Positions 42,933-50,956 of a stretch of DNA of 64,000 nt are shown piece by piece. The DNA is from Mycobacterium sp. D16R12. Its GTDB lineage: Bacteria; Actinomycetota; Actinomycetes; Mycobacteriales; Mycobacteriaceae. The stretch covers positions 1 through 64,000 of the forward strand of contig NZ_MAFC01000017.1 of the NCBI RefSeq assembly GCF_002013465.1, given 5' to 3'. The stretch's first letter is position 1. Every line of letters starts with the position of its first letter. The notes beneath the pieces were generated by a model that saw nothing but the letters and a program-made list of their open reading frames with translations, ran no database searches and was not told the DNA's origin. The position numbers and the translations under genes are program-made.

Positions 42933-44657
42933 ATGACGTCATCGGAGAGACCGCCGCCGGGTCCGGGTAACCAGCAACCCGGAGACCTCCCGCAGGGGAC
43001 AGTCATATCCGGTTACACGGTGGAGCGCGTCCTCGGCCGCGGCGGCATGGGAACCGTGTACCTGGCCGCCAATCCGAATCTGCAACGTCCCGAAGCTCTG
43101 AAGATCCTCAGCGCCCAGGCCTCACGTGATCCGGCCTTCCGGGCACGGTTCATGCGCGAGGCCTCGCTCGCCGCCTCCCTGGACCACCCGAACATCGTCA
43201 CGGTGCACAACCGCGGCGAAACGCCTGAGGGTGATCTGTGGATCGCCATGCAGTACATCCAGGGCAGCGATGCGCACTCGGAGTCGATGGGCGGGCGCAT
43301 GTCGCTGACCCGCGCCGTTCACATCATCAGCGAGGTCGCCAAGGCGCTCGACTATCTGCATGCCCGCGGTCTGGTGCACCGTGACGTGAAGCCGGCCAAC
43401 ATCCTGTTGTCCGAGGGAGATCGCCGAATCATGCTGGGCGACTTCGGTGTCACCCGCGCACTCGACGACAGCAACACCGTCACCTCCGCAGGGAACGTGA
43501 CCGCGACGATCGGATACGCCGCACCGGAGGTCTTGTCCGGCGCGACCGTCGACGGCCGTGCCGACGTGTACGCCTTGGGCTGCACGCTCTTTCGGATGCT
43601 GACGGGCCAGCCGCCGTTCGGCTCCGGCGCCTCACTACCCGCGATCATCAACGCACACCTCTCGGCGCCTCCGCCCCGGATATCCCAGTTCGCCTCTGTA
43701 CCTGACTCAATGGATGCCCTGATCGCAAAGGCGATGGCCAAGAATCCCGCCGATCGGTACCAAAGTGCCGGGGAGTTCGCGCTGGCCGCGCAGCAGATCC
43801 TGGCAGACCCGCATCAGCAGAGACAGACGGTGACCCAACCCGTACCCACTGCGACACCGTTGCCCGACTCTGCGCGAACGTTGGTCAAACACAAACGCAT
43901 TGCGGCGATCATCGGCACTACTATCCTGCTCGTCGCATCAGCGGTGGTCGCCGTCGTCATTTGGCCGCGCCACGACAGCCAGACAAAACCCGCACACCCG
44001 TCCGGTCCGAGCGGCGGCACAGTGAAGCCGGGCGAATCGCTAGCCGGACAGCAGAACGACGTCCTCGACACCTTGTTACCCGGCCAGTTCGACTATCCCG
44101 ACGGGTGGGAGAAAAATCCCTCGCCCACCTTCAGATCTGGGGAGTTCAATCCGGCGGTGCCGCCCGGCGTGGCCACCTCCATCGGCGGTACCCCTTTAGG
44201 CTGCAACACCATTGACCCCATATGGGCACTGCGCCCCCGCGAGACGGCGACACTGTATCTACGCGATCGCAAGAAGACCGAGCGGGAGATCCTCATCCGG
44301 ATCGTCCCGGCATCCGATGCCCTCTCCACGGACGGCGTGTCCGATGCGTTGAAGAGGTGTGACGCCATCGCGTACACGATGCCCGGCGCGAGCACCACGT
44401 GGCGATGCTCGTTCGAGTTCGACGAGCCGGCGCCGGTCCAGAATGCCCAAAAGGAGCTCACCGCAACGGAATCATGCTTCATGTTTCCGTCCGGGGCGAA
44501 CAGCATTCGGCAGCACGCCTCATTCAACGTCGTGCGCGGCCTACTCGTGTACATCCTGGCCAGCGGCGCCTCCAACAGCAACGACGCCGCGGGCTCCCTC
44601 AGTGCGACCGCGCTGAACTTCGCGACCACCATGAAGATTCTGCGCTACGGCCGCTAG
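42933..44657 (+). CDS. Transmembrane Ser/Thr protein kinase (PknB-type family)
   Basis: A 574-residue receptor-like kinase. The kinase domain (about 25-285) has the Gly-rich loop VLGRGGMGTVYLA, Lys57, catalytic Asp151 in HRDVKPANIL and DFG at 170-172, then APEVLSGATVDGRADVYALG. A single membrane segment lies at about 323-345 (IAAIIGTTILLVASAVVAVV). The extracytoplasmic region of about 225 residues has four cysteines (in GCNTID, LKRCDAI, TWRCSFE, TESCFMF), enough for two disulfides, and no PASTA repeats. ATG 42933 has AGGGGAC upstream. The overall plan resembles PknF/PknH-like mycobacterial kinases with a PknH-type sensor. The 3' end overlaps the DinB gene by 4 bp. Confidence 0.92.
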   Translation: MTSSERPPPGPGNQQPGDLPQGTVISGYTVERVLGRGGMGTVYLAANPNLQRPEALKILSAQASRDPAFRARFMREASLAASLDHPNIVTVHNRGETPEGDLWIAMQYIQGSDAHSESMGGRMSLTRAVHIISEVAKALDYLHARGLVHRDVKPANILLSEGDRRIMLGDFGVTRALDDSNTVTSAGNVTATIGYAAPEVLSGATVDGRADVYALGCTLFRMLTGQPPFGSGASLPAIINAHLSAPPPRISQFASVPDSMDALIAKAMAKNPADRYQSAGEFALAAQQILADPHQQRQTVTQPVPTATPLPDSARTLVKHKRIAAIIGTTILLVASAVVAVVIWPRHDSQTKPAHPSGPSGGTVKPGESLAGQQNDVLDTLLPGQFDYPDGWEKNPSPTFRSGEFNPAVPPGVATSIGGTPLGCNTIDPIWALRPRETATLYLRDRKKTEREILIRIVPASDALSTDGVSDALKRCDAIAYTMPGASTTWRCSFEFDEPAPVQNAQKELTATESCFMFPSGANSIRQHASFNVVRGLLVYILASGASNSNDAAGSLSATALNFATTMKILRYGR

Positions 44658-45223
44658 ACCTTGGGCGACCACGGCGTGAGCCAGTCGGTGGGCTCCCAAC
44701 CCTCGGCCGCCGCCAGCAGCTCGTACGTCGTTGCACCATCGATGGATTCGCGAACAATATCGGCATGGCCGGCGTGCCGGGCCAGTTCCTCGATGATGTG
44801 CAGCGCCACCCACCGCACATTCCAGGCATCGATGTCCTTGGGGAACCACGGTGCGGACGGGACGGGCACGGGAGTGTCCAGTCCCTTCTCTTTGATCGCG
44901 GCGAGTGTCGCCTCGCTCTGCACGGAGAATGCGGCTACGGCACCGCCAAGTGTTTCGTCCGCACGCAAGGTGAATTCGTCATCGGCCCGTTGACGGTCGG
45001 ATCCAGGGTTGGGCGCGGCGACAATCTTGTCCGTCCAGCCCGCCAACATGTTGGTGACGTGCTTGATAAGCCCACCGATCGACAGGCTGCCCGCCGTCGG
45101 GGTCAGACGAGCCTGATCATCGGTCAGCCCAAAGGCCACAATGCGAAAGGCGTCCTGCTGTTGAGCGATGTACTCGATCAGCCCGTCCAACTCGTTCAGA
45201 ACAGGTGGGGGCATAGCAGGCAT
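44654..45223 (-). CDS. DinB/DUF664-family metal-dependent protein
   Basis: A 189-residue four-helix DinB-like protein: LNELDGLIEYIAQQQDAFRI, then GLIKHVTNMLAGW (first metal His) and VALHIIEELARHAGHADIVR (second and third His), the usual metal-site spacing. Mycobacterial members are annotated as DUF664; some relatives are mycothiol-dependent transferases. ATG 45223 begins MPAMPPPVL; a longer frame to 45271 lacks support. It converges on the kinase with overlapping stops. It may be a thiol transferase, but that is inference. Confidence 0.85.
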   Translation of the reverse strand: MPAMPPPVLNELDGLIEYIAQQQDAFRIVAFGLTDDQARLTPTAGSLSIGGLIKHVTNMLAGWTDKIVAAPNPGSDRQRADDEFTLRADETLGGAVAAFSVQSEATLAAIKEKGLDTPVPVPSAPWFPKDIDAWNVRWVALHIIEELARHAGHADIVRESIDGATTYELLAAAEGWEPTDWLTPWSPKV

Positions 45224-45391
45224 AGAAGTTCCTCTCAGGGCTGTGAGCTGGCATGCATAAGCCAACACCACACCACCGACATCACTCTCCGGAACGATGA
45301 AGAAATGGCCCCTGACCTGCGATATCGAATTGTGATGACAACCACAAGGCCAGGACTTTTGTCACACGCTACGCAGCGGTATAGTTCAGTT

Positions 45392-45407
45392 GTTACCGGT
45401 GGGTAAC
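45392..45407. promoter_or_regulatory. Candidate operator upstream of fadE5
   Basis: GTTACC and GGTAAC flank GGTG in a perfect inverted repeat, 73 bp before the fadE5 ATG and within the 257-bp gap after the DinB gene. This resembles a TetR-type lipid-regulator site. No regulator is adjacent. The rest of the gap (45224-45480) shows no other structure. Confidence 0.45.
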
Positions 45408-45480
45408 TTAATCAGAAGTAAGAACCCAACCGAATATCAGAACAGCCCCACGAGACCACGGTAAGACCCAAGAGAAAGCA

Positions 45481-47325
45481 ATGACGCACATGGGCCACTA
45501 CAAGTCGAACGTCCGCGACCTGGAGTTCAACCTCTTCGAGCTCTTCAACATCCAGCAGGTATTCGGTGGTGAGGAATTCCCCGAGCTGGACGAAGAGACC
45601 GCTCGCACGTTCCTTTCCGAGATGCGCACCCTCGCCGAGGGACCGCTGGCCGATTCGTTCGCCGAGGGCGACCGCAACCCGCCGGTCTTCGACCCGGAGA
45701 CTCACTCGGTGGCCATCCCCGAGGCCTTCAAGAAGTCCGTCAAGGCAATCACCGACGCCGGCTGGGATCGTCTGGGCCTGATCGAGGAACTCGGCGGCAG
45801 CCCGGTTCCGCGCTCGCTGATGTGGGCCATCCAGGAGATGATCCTCGGCGCCAACCCCGCGGTCTGGATGTACAGCGGCGGTGCCGGTTTCGCACAGATC
45901 TTCTACAACGTGGCCACCGATGAGCAGAAGAAGTGGGCCGAGTTCGCCGCCGAGCGCGGCTGGGGCGCCACCATGGTGCTCACCGAGCCCGACGCCGGTT
46001 CGGACGTGGGCGCCGGACGCACCAAGGCCGTCAAGCAGGAGGACGGTTCCTGGCACATCGACGGTGTGAAGCGCTTCATCACCTCGGGCGACTCCGACGA
46101 CATGTTCGAGAACATCATGCATCTGGTGCTGGCCCGCCCCGAGGGCGCCGGCCCCGGCACCAAGGGTCTGTCGCTGTTCTTCGTGCCCAAGTTCATCCCC
46201 AACTTCGAGACCGGCGAGCCGGTCGAGCGCAACGGCGTCTTCGTCACCAACGTCGAGCACAAGATGGGCCTGAAGGTTTCGGCCACCTGTGAGCTGAGCC
46301 TGGGACAGCACGGCGTGCCCGCCAAGGGCTGGCTCGTGGGCGAGGTGCACAACGGCATCGCGCAGATGTTCGACGTCATCGAGCAGGCCCGCATGATGGT
46401 GGGCACCAAGGCCATCGCCACCCTCTCGACCGGCTACCTCAACGCCCTCGAGTACGCCAAGACCCGCGTACAGGGTGCGGACATGACGCAGCTGACCGAC
46501 AAGACCGCCCCGCGCGTCACCATCACGCACCACCCGGACGTGCGCCGCTCGCTTCTGACCCAGAAGGCATACGCCGAGGGCCTGCGCGCGCTGTACCTAT
46601 ACGCCACCACCTTCCAGGACACCGTGGCCGCTAAGACCATCAACGGTGTCGAGGCCGAGGAAGCAGTGCGGCTCAACGATCTGCTGCTGCCGATCATCAA
46701 GGGCGTGGGTTCTGAGCGCGCCTACGAAAAGCTCACCGAGAGCCTGCAGACCTTCGGTGGATCCGGCTTCCTGCAGGACTACCCGATCGAGCAGTACATC
46801 CGTGACGCCAAGATCGACTCGCTCTACGAGGGCACCACGGCGATCCAGGCCCAGGACTTCTTCTTCCGCAAGATCGTGAAGGACCAGGGCAAGTCGCTGG
46901 CCTTCATCTCCGGCCAGATCGAACAGTTCGTCAAGAGCGAGACCGGCAACGGCCGCCTCAAGGCCGAGCGCGCGCTGCTCGCAACGGCCCTGGAGGACGT
47001 GCAGGGCATGGCAGCGACCATGACCGCCAACCTGATGGCTGCCCAGCAGGAGATCACCCAGGTCTACAAGGTCGGCACGGCCTCCGTGCGCTTCCTGATG
47101 AGCGTGGGCGACCTACTGATCGGCTGGCTGCTGCAGCGTCAGGCCGCCGTGGCCATCGAAGCCCTCGATGCCGGCGCGACCGGTGCCGAGAAGTCCTTCT
47201 ACGAGGGCAAGATCGCGGTCGCTTCGTTCTTCGCCAAGAACATGCTGCCGCAGCTCACCTCGACTCGGGCCATCCTGGACAACGTCGACAACGACCTCAT
47301 GGAACTCGACGAAGCCGCCTTCTGA
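45481..47325 (+). CDS. fadE5: Long-form acyl-CoA dehydrogenase FadE5
   Basis: A 614-residue acyl-CoA dehydrogenase of the large mycobacterial type. It has [20 protein letters not shown] (flavin/substrate region, about 174-193), [20 protein letters not shown], and the adenine-side signature [20 protein letters not shown] (about 422-441) with [17 protein letters not shown]. The C-terminal extension to 614 residues distinguishes FadE5-like proteins from ~380-residue ones. It catalyses the first step of beta-oxidation of acyl-CoAs, with a broad chain-length range reported for M. tuberculosis FadE5. Rv0244c is the counterpart; there fadA2 is next to it, but here 12.7 kb of other genes intervene. 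Confidence 0.95.
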   Translation: MTHMGHYKSNVRDLEFNLFELFNIQQVFGGEEFPELDEETARTFLSEMRTLAEGPLADSFAEGDRNPPVFDPETHSVAIPEAFKKSVKAITDAGWDRLGLIEELGGSPVPRSLMWAIQEMILGANPAVWMYSGGAGFAQIFYNVATDEQKKWAEFAAERGWGATMVLTEPDAGSDVGAGRTKAVKQEDGSWHIDGVKRFITSGDSDDMFENIMHLVLARPEGAGPGTKGLSLFFVPKFIPNFETGEPVERNGVFVTNVEHKMGLKVSATCELSLGQHGVPAKGWLVGEVHNGIAQMFDVIEQARMMVGTKAIATLSTGYLNALEYAKTRVQGADMTQLTDKTAPRVTITHHPDVRRSLLTQKAYAEGLRALYLYATTFQDTVAAKTINGVEAEEAVRLNDLLLPIIKGVGSERAYEKLTESLQTFGGSGFLQDYPIEQYIRDAKIDSLYEGTTAIQAQDFFFRKIVKDQGKSLAFISGQIEQFVKSETGNGRLKAERALLATALEDVQGMAATMTANLMAAQQEITQVYKVGTASVRFLMSVGDLLIGWLLQRQAAVAIEALDAGATGAEKSFYEGKIAVASFFAKNMLPQLTSTRAILDNVDNDLMELDEAAF

Positions 47326-47335
47326 TCCACTCAGC

Positions 47336-47371
47336 CGAAGCCCCCGTTTCCCCTCGGAGACGGGGGCTTCG
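47336..47371 (+). terminator. Rho-independent-type terminator after fadE5
   Basis: CGAAGCCCCCGT (47336-47347) pairs perfectly with ACGGGGGCTTCG (47360-47371). It begins 11 bp after the fadE5 stop. No long T-tract follows, as is usual for mycobacterial hairpins. Confidence 0.65.
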
Positions 47372-47461
47372 TGCATGTCGAGGTGCCAAGAGCTATGAGT
47401 CTGAGCCCTCACTGATTGGCGAATACAGATTCTTTGGCCCATCCATCTGAACCACCCACAG

Positions 47462-47478
47462 CTACGAATCGTTAGTAG
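47462..47478. promoter_or_regulatory. Weak dyad upstream of the alpha-oxoamine synthase gene
   Basis: CTACGAA and TTAGTAG flank TCG (one mismatch) in the 209-bp gap between fadE5 and the synthase, 57 bp before its ATG. It could be a control site of the synthase operon; support is only symmetry and location. Confidence 0.3.
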
Positions 47479-47534
47479 AGGTGTGCCTGCAACGGGGCCG
47501 AGCGTTCATGGCTACAAGCCAGGATTGGATATAG

Positions 47535-48791
47535 ATGGTTCAGAGCGAAAGTGCGACGGAGTATGCCGAAACCGGCGACATCGCGAAGGACGTTGGGCAG
47601 CGGATAGCCATGGTGCGACACTTCGCATCCACCGGACAGCTTCCCTTCTTTCAGCAGATTAACCCCGGCGTCCCGCCGAGGGTCGACGTCCGAGGCCACG
47701 AGTGCGTGCTGCTGGGCTCGAACTCCTACATTGGTCTCTCGACTCACCCCAGCGTGATCGCCGCATCTGTCACCGCGACACAGAACTTTGGCACCGGCAC
47801 CACCGGTAGCCGATTACTCAACGGCACCTATCCCGTGCATGTCGCTCTCGAACAGCAGCTCGCGATGTGGCTCGGCCACGAGGACGCGGTGGTGTTCACC
47901 ACCGGCTATCAAACCAATGTCGGTGCGATTCAAGGACTTCTCGGCCCTGATTGCCTCGCCGTAGTGGATTCCTACGCACACGCTTCGATCCGTGACGGAG
48001 TGCGGCTCAGCCAGGCGGTAGAGGCCAAATTCGCCCACAACGACGTCGCATCCCTGGCTGCCGCCCTGCACAGTCACGCCGAGACACCATTTCGGCGCAA
48101 ACTGGTGCTTGTTGACTCGCTGTACTCCATGGAGGGCTCCACCGCCCCGCTGGAACAGATCGTTGCGGTCTGCAAGGAGGCCGGTGCTTTACTCATGGTC
48201 GACGAGGCACACGGAATCGGCGTATTCGGCCCCACGGGGGCGGGCCTGGCGGAACGCAACGGCGTCGCACAAGACGTCGACATCCTGATGGGTTCGTTGT
48301 CGAAGGCCATCGGCGGGCTGGGCGGATTTATCGCGAGCTCGCAAGACATCGTCGACGAGATCCGGCTCAGCGCCCGATCCTTCTGGTTCAGCACCTCCGG
48401 CACGCCGGCGTCCATGGCAGCCGCGACCGCGGCGATCGAGGTCATCCGCGGGGAAGAGGGCAGGGAACGACGGGAAAGGCTCGAACGCAACGCCCGGCTC
48501 ATGCGTCGGTCGCTCGAGCCCCTTGATGTCGTCTTGCACCGCCCAGACGAACTCAGTCCCGACTGGTCGCCCATCATTCCCATCCGCTTGTTCGACGAAC
48601 TGCGGACCGCACTGAGTTGGAACAAGCTGAGAGACGCGGGAGTCTTCGTCACCCCAGCCATCTATCCAGCAGTGCCACTTGGCAAACCGATTCTGCGTGT
48701 GTGCATGACCTCGGAACTCAGCGAAGAAGAAGTCATTTGGTGCGCAGAGGTGCTTACCAAAGAACTCTCGTGGGCTTTGGCTGCTGCATGA
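47535..48791 (+). CDS. Alpha-oxoamine synthase (AONS/serine palmitoyltransferase-like, PLP)
   Basis: A 418-residue PLP enzyme. Typical elements are LGSNSYIGLSTHPSVIAA (about 57-74), FGTGTTGSRLLNGTYPVHVA (about 83-102), LLMVDEAHGIGVFGPTGAGL (cofactor Asp) and the Schiff-base Lys in GSLSKAIGGLGGFIA (about 257). Members condense an amino acid with an acyl-CoA or acyl-ACP and lose CO2: BioF gives KAPA, SPT gives 3-ketosphinganine, CqsA gives a signalling aminoketone. There is no biotin gene nearby. The coupled reductase-like and acyl-CoA dehydrogenase genes favour a lipid or aminoketone product. ATG 47535 has no clear ribosome site. Confidence 0.9.
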   Translation: MVQSESATEYAETGDIAKDVGQRIAMVRHFASTGQLPFFQQINPGVPPRVDVRGHECVLLGSNSYIGLSTHPSVIAASVTATQNFGTGTTGSRLLNGTYPVHVALEQQLAMWLGHEDAVVFTTGYQTNVGAIQGLLGPDCLAVVDSYAHASIRDGVRLSQAVEAKFAHNDVASLAAALHSHAETPFRRKLVLVDSLYSMEGSTAPLEQIVAVCKEAGALLMVDEAHGIGVFGPTGAGLAERNGVAQDVDILMGSLSKAIGGLGGFIASSQDIVDEIRLSARSFWFSTSGTPASMAAATAAIEVIRGEEGRERRERLERNARLMRRSLEPLDVVLHRPDELSPDWSPIIPIRLFDELRTALSWNKLRDAGVFVTPAIYPAVPLGKPILRVCMTSELSEEEVIWCAEVLTKELSWALAAA

Positions 48792-49747
48792 GCGCAGACT
48801 TCCGCCTCGCCATCACCGGCGCAACGGGAGATTTCGGCAGGGCCATCCTCACCTGGGCACTGCGCAACGAAGACATCGCCGAGGTGATGGCCTTGGGCCG
48901 GCGACAGACGGGCCTGCAACACCCAAAGCTACGCGAAACGCCTCTGGACCTGAGCGGCCAGTTTGACCTCGAGCCGATCACCGGCTACGACGCACTCGTC
49001 CACCTCGCATATTGCGTCGAAGAGCCTCGGGACAAGCGCCAGGCCTACCAGGTGAATGTGACGGCCACGCGGACACTGCTCGAACAAGCGAATCGAGTAG
49101 GCATCGGCCAACTCATCCTGACCTCAAGCGCCAATGCGCTGGGCGTGAAGGCCTGCGGAACCGGCACACAGTTCCCAGATCAGAGCTATCCGTCCGGAGA
49201 CAGCGACCCCCAGCATTACTACTTTTTTCACAAAGCACTCATGGAGCACCTGGCGAACTGGCACTGGGCGAACGCCGGCGAGGGAGACACAAAGCTGGCC
49301 GTCGTGCGGCCCTCTTACATAGTGGGCGAGCACTTCGCCAACTCGGGCCTCAAGGCACTCCTCGCTAACCTGGTGCTCTACCCGGAGCCGGCACGCTCCT
49401 TCTACCAATTCCTTTGGGATACAGACCTAGTGGACGCCTACGCCACCATCCTCAAACACGGATTGACGGGCATATACAACGTCGCCCCAACGGACTGCAC
49501 GAGTGTCACAGAGATCTGTTCCATGAGCGGGGCGCGGCTGATCTCTGGTCCATTGCCTCTCTTGAAGATTGGCGCGGACCTGATGTTCCGGTTGCGTCTT
49601 GCCCCGTTCTCCGGTCACTGGGTGACGCTGGGCGACCCGGTGCTCGACTCCCGCTTATTGCAATCGACCACGGACTGGCGACCCACCATGACCTCCGCCG
49701 AGGCACTGAAACAGTACATCTCTGTATCTCGCTCGCCTTCACAGTAA
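48788..49747 (+). CDS. NAD-dependent epimerase/reductase (extended SDR)
   Basis: A 319-residue extended SDR. The cofactor motif is AITGATGDFGRAILTWALRN (about residues 8-27), with LVHLAYCVEE and LILTSSANALGVK following. The catalytic Tyr-x3-Lys appears in YYFFHKALMEHLANWHWA (Tyr, then HK three residues on). It overlaps the synthase stop by 4 bp (ATGA), so the two are translationally coupled. A role in reducing the 3-keto group of an alpha-oxoamine synthase product, as in sphingoid base synthesis, is plausible but inferred from coupling only. Confidence 0.87.
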   Translation: MSADFRLAITGATGDFGRAILTWALRNEDIAEVMALGRRQTGLQHPKLRETPLDLSGQFDLEPITGYDALVHLAYCVEEPRDKRQAYQVNVTATRTLLEQANRVGIGQLILTSSANALGVKACGTGTQFPDQSYPSGDSDPQHYYFFHKALMEHLANWHWANAGEGDTKLAVVRPSYIVGEHFANSGLKALLANLVLYPEPARSFYQFLWDTDLVDAYATILKHGLTGIYNVAPTDCTSVTEICSMSGARLISGPLPLLKIGADLMFRLRLAPFSGHWVTLGDPVLDSRLLQSTTDWRPTMTSAEALKQYISVSRSPSQ

Positions 49748-49778
49748 TTCACACCCAATCGACCAAGAGGATGTCAGC

Positions 49779-50915
49779 ATGGACCGCACCGCACTCGAAT
49801 CGCGACTGTCTCATGTCGCCGCCGTCCGCAGGCATCTCCCGGAACTGGCGGACAAGCTGGAGTCGCTTGGTCTCATAGCCGCCGAAGAAGCAGGAACGAA
49901 CGTCGTCGAGATCTGGAAGAAACACGACGGACCCCGGTTGACCGCGCCCAAGGACCTCGGCGGCCTGGGTGCGACCTGCGTGGAAACACTTGAGCTGCAA
50001 CGAGGTATCGGCTACCTGAGCCCGTCGCTCGCCGCCGCGACCACCATGCACTACCTCTCCGTCGCGGGCCTGGCCGACTTCGCCACGACAACCGATGAGG
50101 CGACCGTCGGTCTGATCAAGTCGCTGATCGAGAACCGGACCGTGTTCGCCTCAGGTTTCTCGGAAGGCACCATCGCGGGCAGCGTGTTCCGTCCGACAAT
50201 GGAAGCCGCACCGGCAGACGGCGGCTACACCGTCACCGGACAGAAGAAGCCGTGCAGCCTCGCCGACAGCATGGATTGCATCATGGCAAGCGTGGTTCTC
50301 AATGACACCGGGCAGCGGGCGATCACGCTCATTTGGAACGGCAGCCCCGGGCTCAGCGTCGCACCGCTGTGGACCAGCTCGCCGCTGTCGGCAGCACAAA
50401 CTCACGCGGTGATCTTCGAGGACGTCTTCGTCCCCAACGAACTGATGATGGTCAGCGATGTGGAAGATCCGGACGGCCGCAACGAGAAGTCGGGCTACGT
50501 CCTGTTCGGTCTCATCATCACCGCGGGCTATGTCGGGGCCGCGACGCGCCTTGCACTCAAACTCGCCGACCGCAGCGACTTCACCGAGGCCGACTTCGTC
50601 GAGCTGTTCTCACCGATCGAAGGAGTCTGGCGCGCACTGCGCATGATCGCCGAGCGCTACGACGCCGGAGACCGAAGCGACGCGCTGTTCGCTGACCTGT
50701 TGTGGATCCGGCTAGGTCTACGCGACCAGCTTCAGCCGAGTGTGGCCCGCATCGTCTCAAGGGTGGGTGGCGTCGCCTTCGCCACCGATCCCGAGATCGC
50801 CTACCTCGCCTCGTGTATCTCGGCCTACTCGTTCCACCCGCCGACGGTGCGCGAGTCAGGTGCGTTCCTACTTGACCACGAACTGCGCGGCGAGATCAGC
50901 CTGACCGTCGAATAG
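49779..50915 (+). CDS. Acyl-CoA dehydrogenase-family protein (divergent)
   Basis: A 378-residue acyl-CoA dehydrogenase-fold protein: KDLGGLGATCVETLELQRGI, FASGFSEGTIAGSVFRPTME (middle beta domain), and VSRVGGVAFATDPEIAYLAS near the end. The catalytic Glu and the standard signature of ordinary FadE enzymes are not obvious; the middle domain resembles the flavin-dependent monooxygenase/hydroxylase group (HpaH/DszC-like). It lies 31 bp after the epimerase and is probably in the same operon. ATG 49779 follows AAGAGGATGTCAGC. It may desaturate or oxidise the acyl chain of the operon product. Confidence 0.82.
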   Translation: MDRTALESRLSHVAAVRRHLPELADKLESLGLIAAEEAGTNVVEIWKKHDGPRLTAPKDLGGLGATCVETLELQRGIGYLSPSLAAATTMHYLSVAGLADFATTTDEATVGLIKSLIENRTVFASGFSEGTIAGSVFRPTMEAAPADGGYTVTGQKKPCSLADSMDCIMASVVLNDTGQRAITLIWNGSPGLSVAPLWTSSPLSAAQTHAVIFEDVFVPNELMMVSDVEDPDGRNEKSGYVLFGLIITAGYVGAATRLALKLADRSDFTEADFVELFSPIEGVWRALRMIAERYDAGDRSDALFADLLWIRLGLRDQLQPSVARIVSRVGGVAFATDPEIAYLASCISAYSFHPPTVRESGAFLLDHELRGEISLTVE

Positions 50916-50956
50916 AGACCTGTCTCAACTAGATCCGCCTCACCTCAAGCCGCATC

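Noticed and set aside
47535..48791. bioF (biotin synthesis)
   Set aside because: The fold is shared, but no bioA, bioD or bioB gene is adjacent and the coupled genes point to another product. Not excluded by sequence alone.
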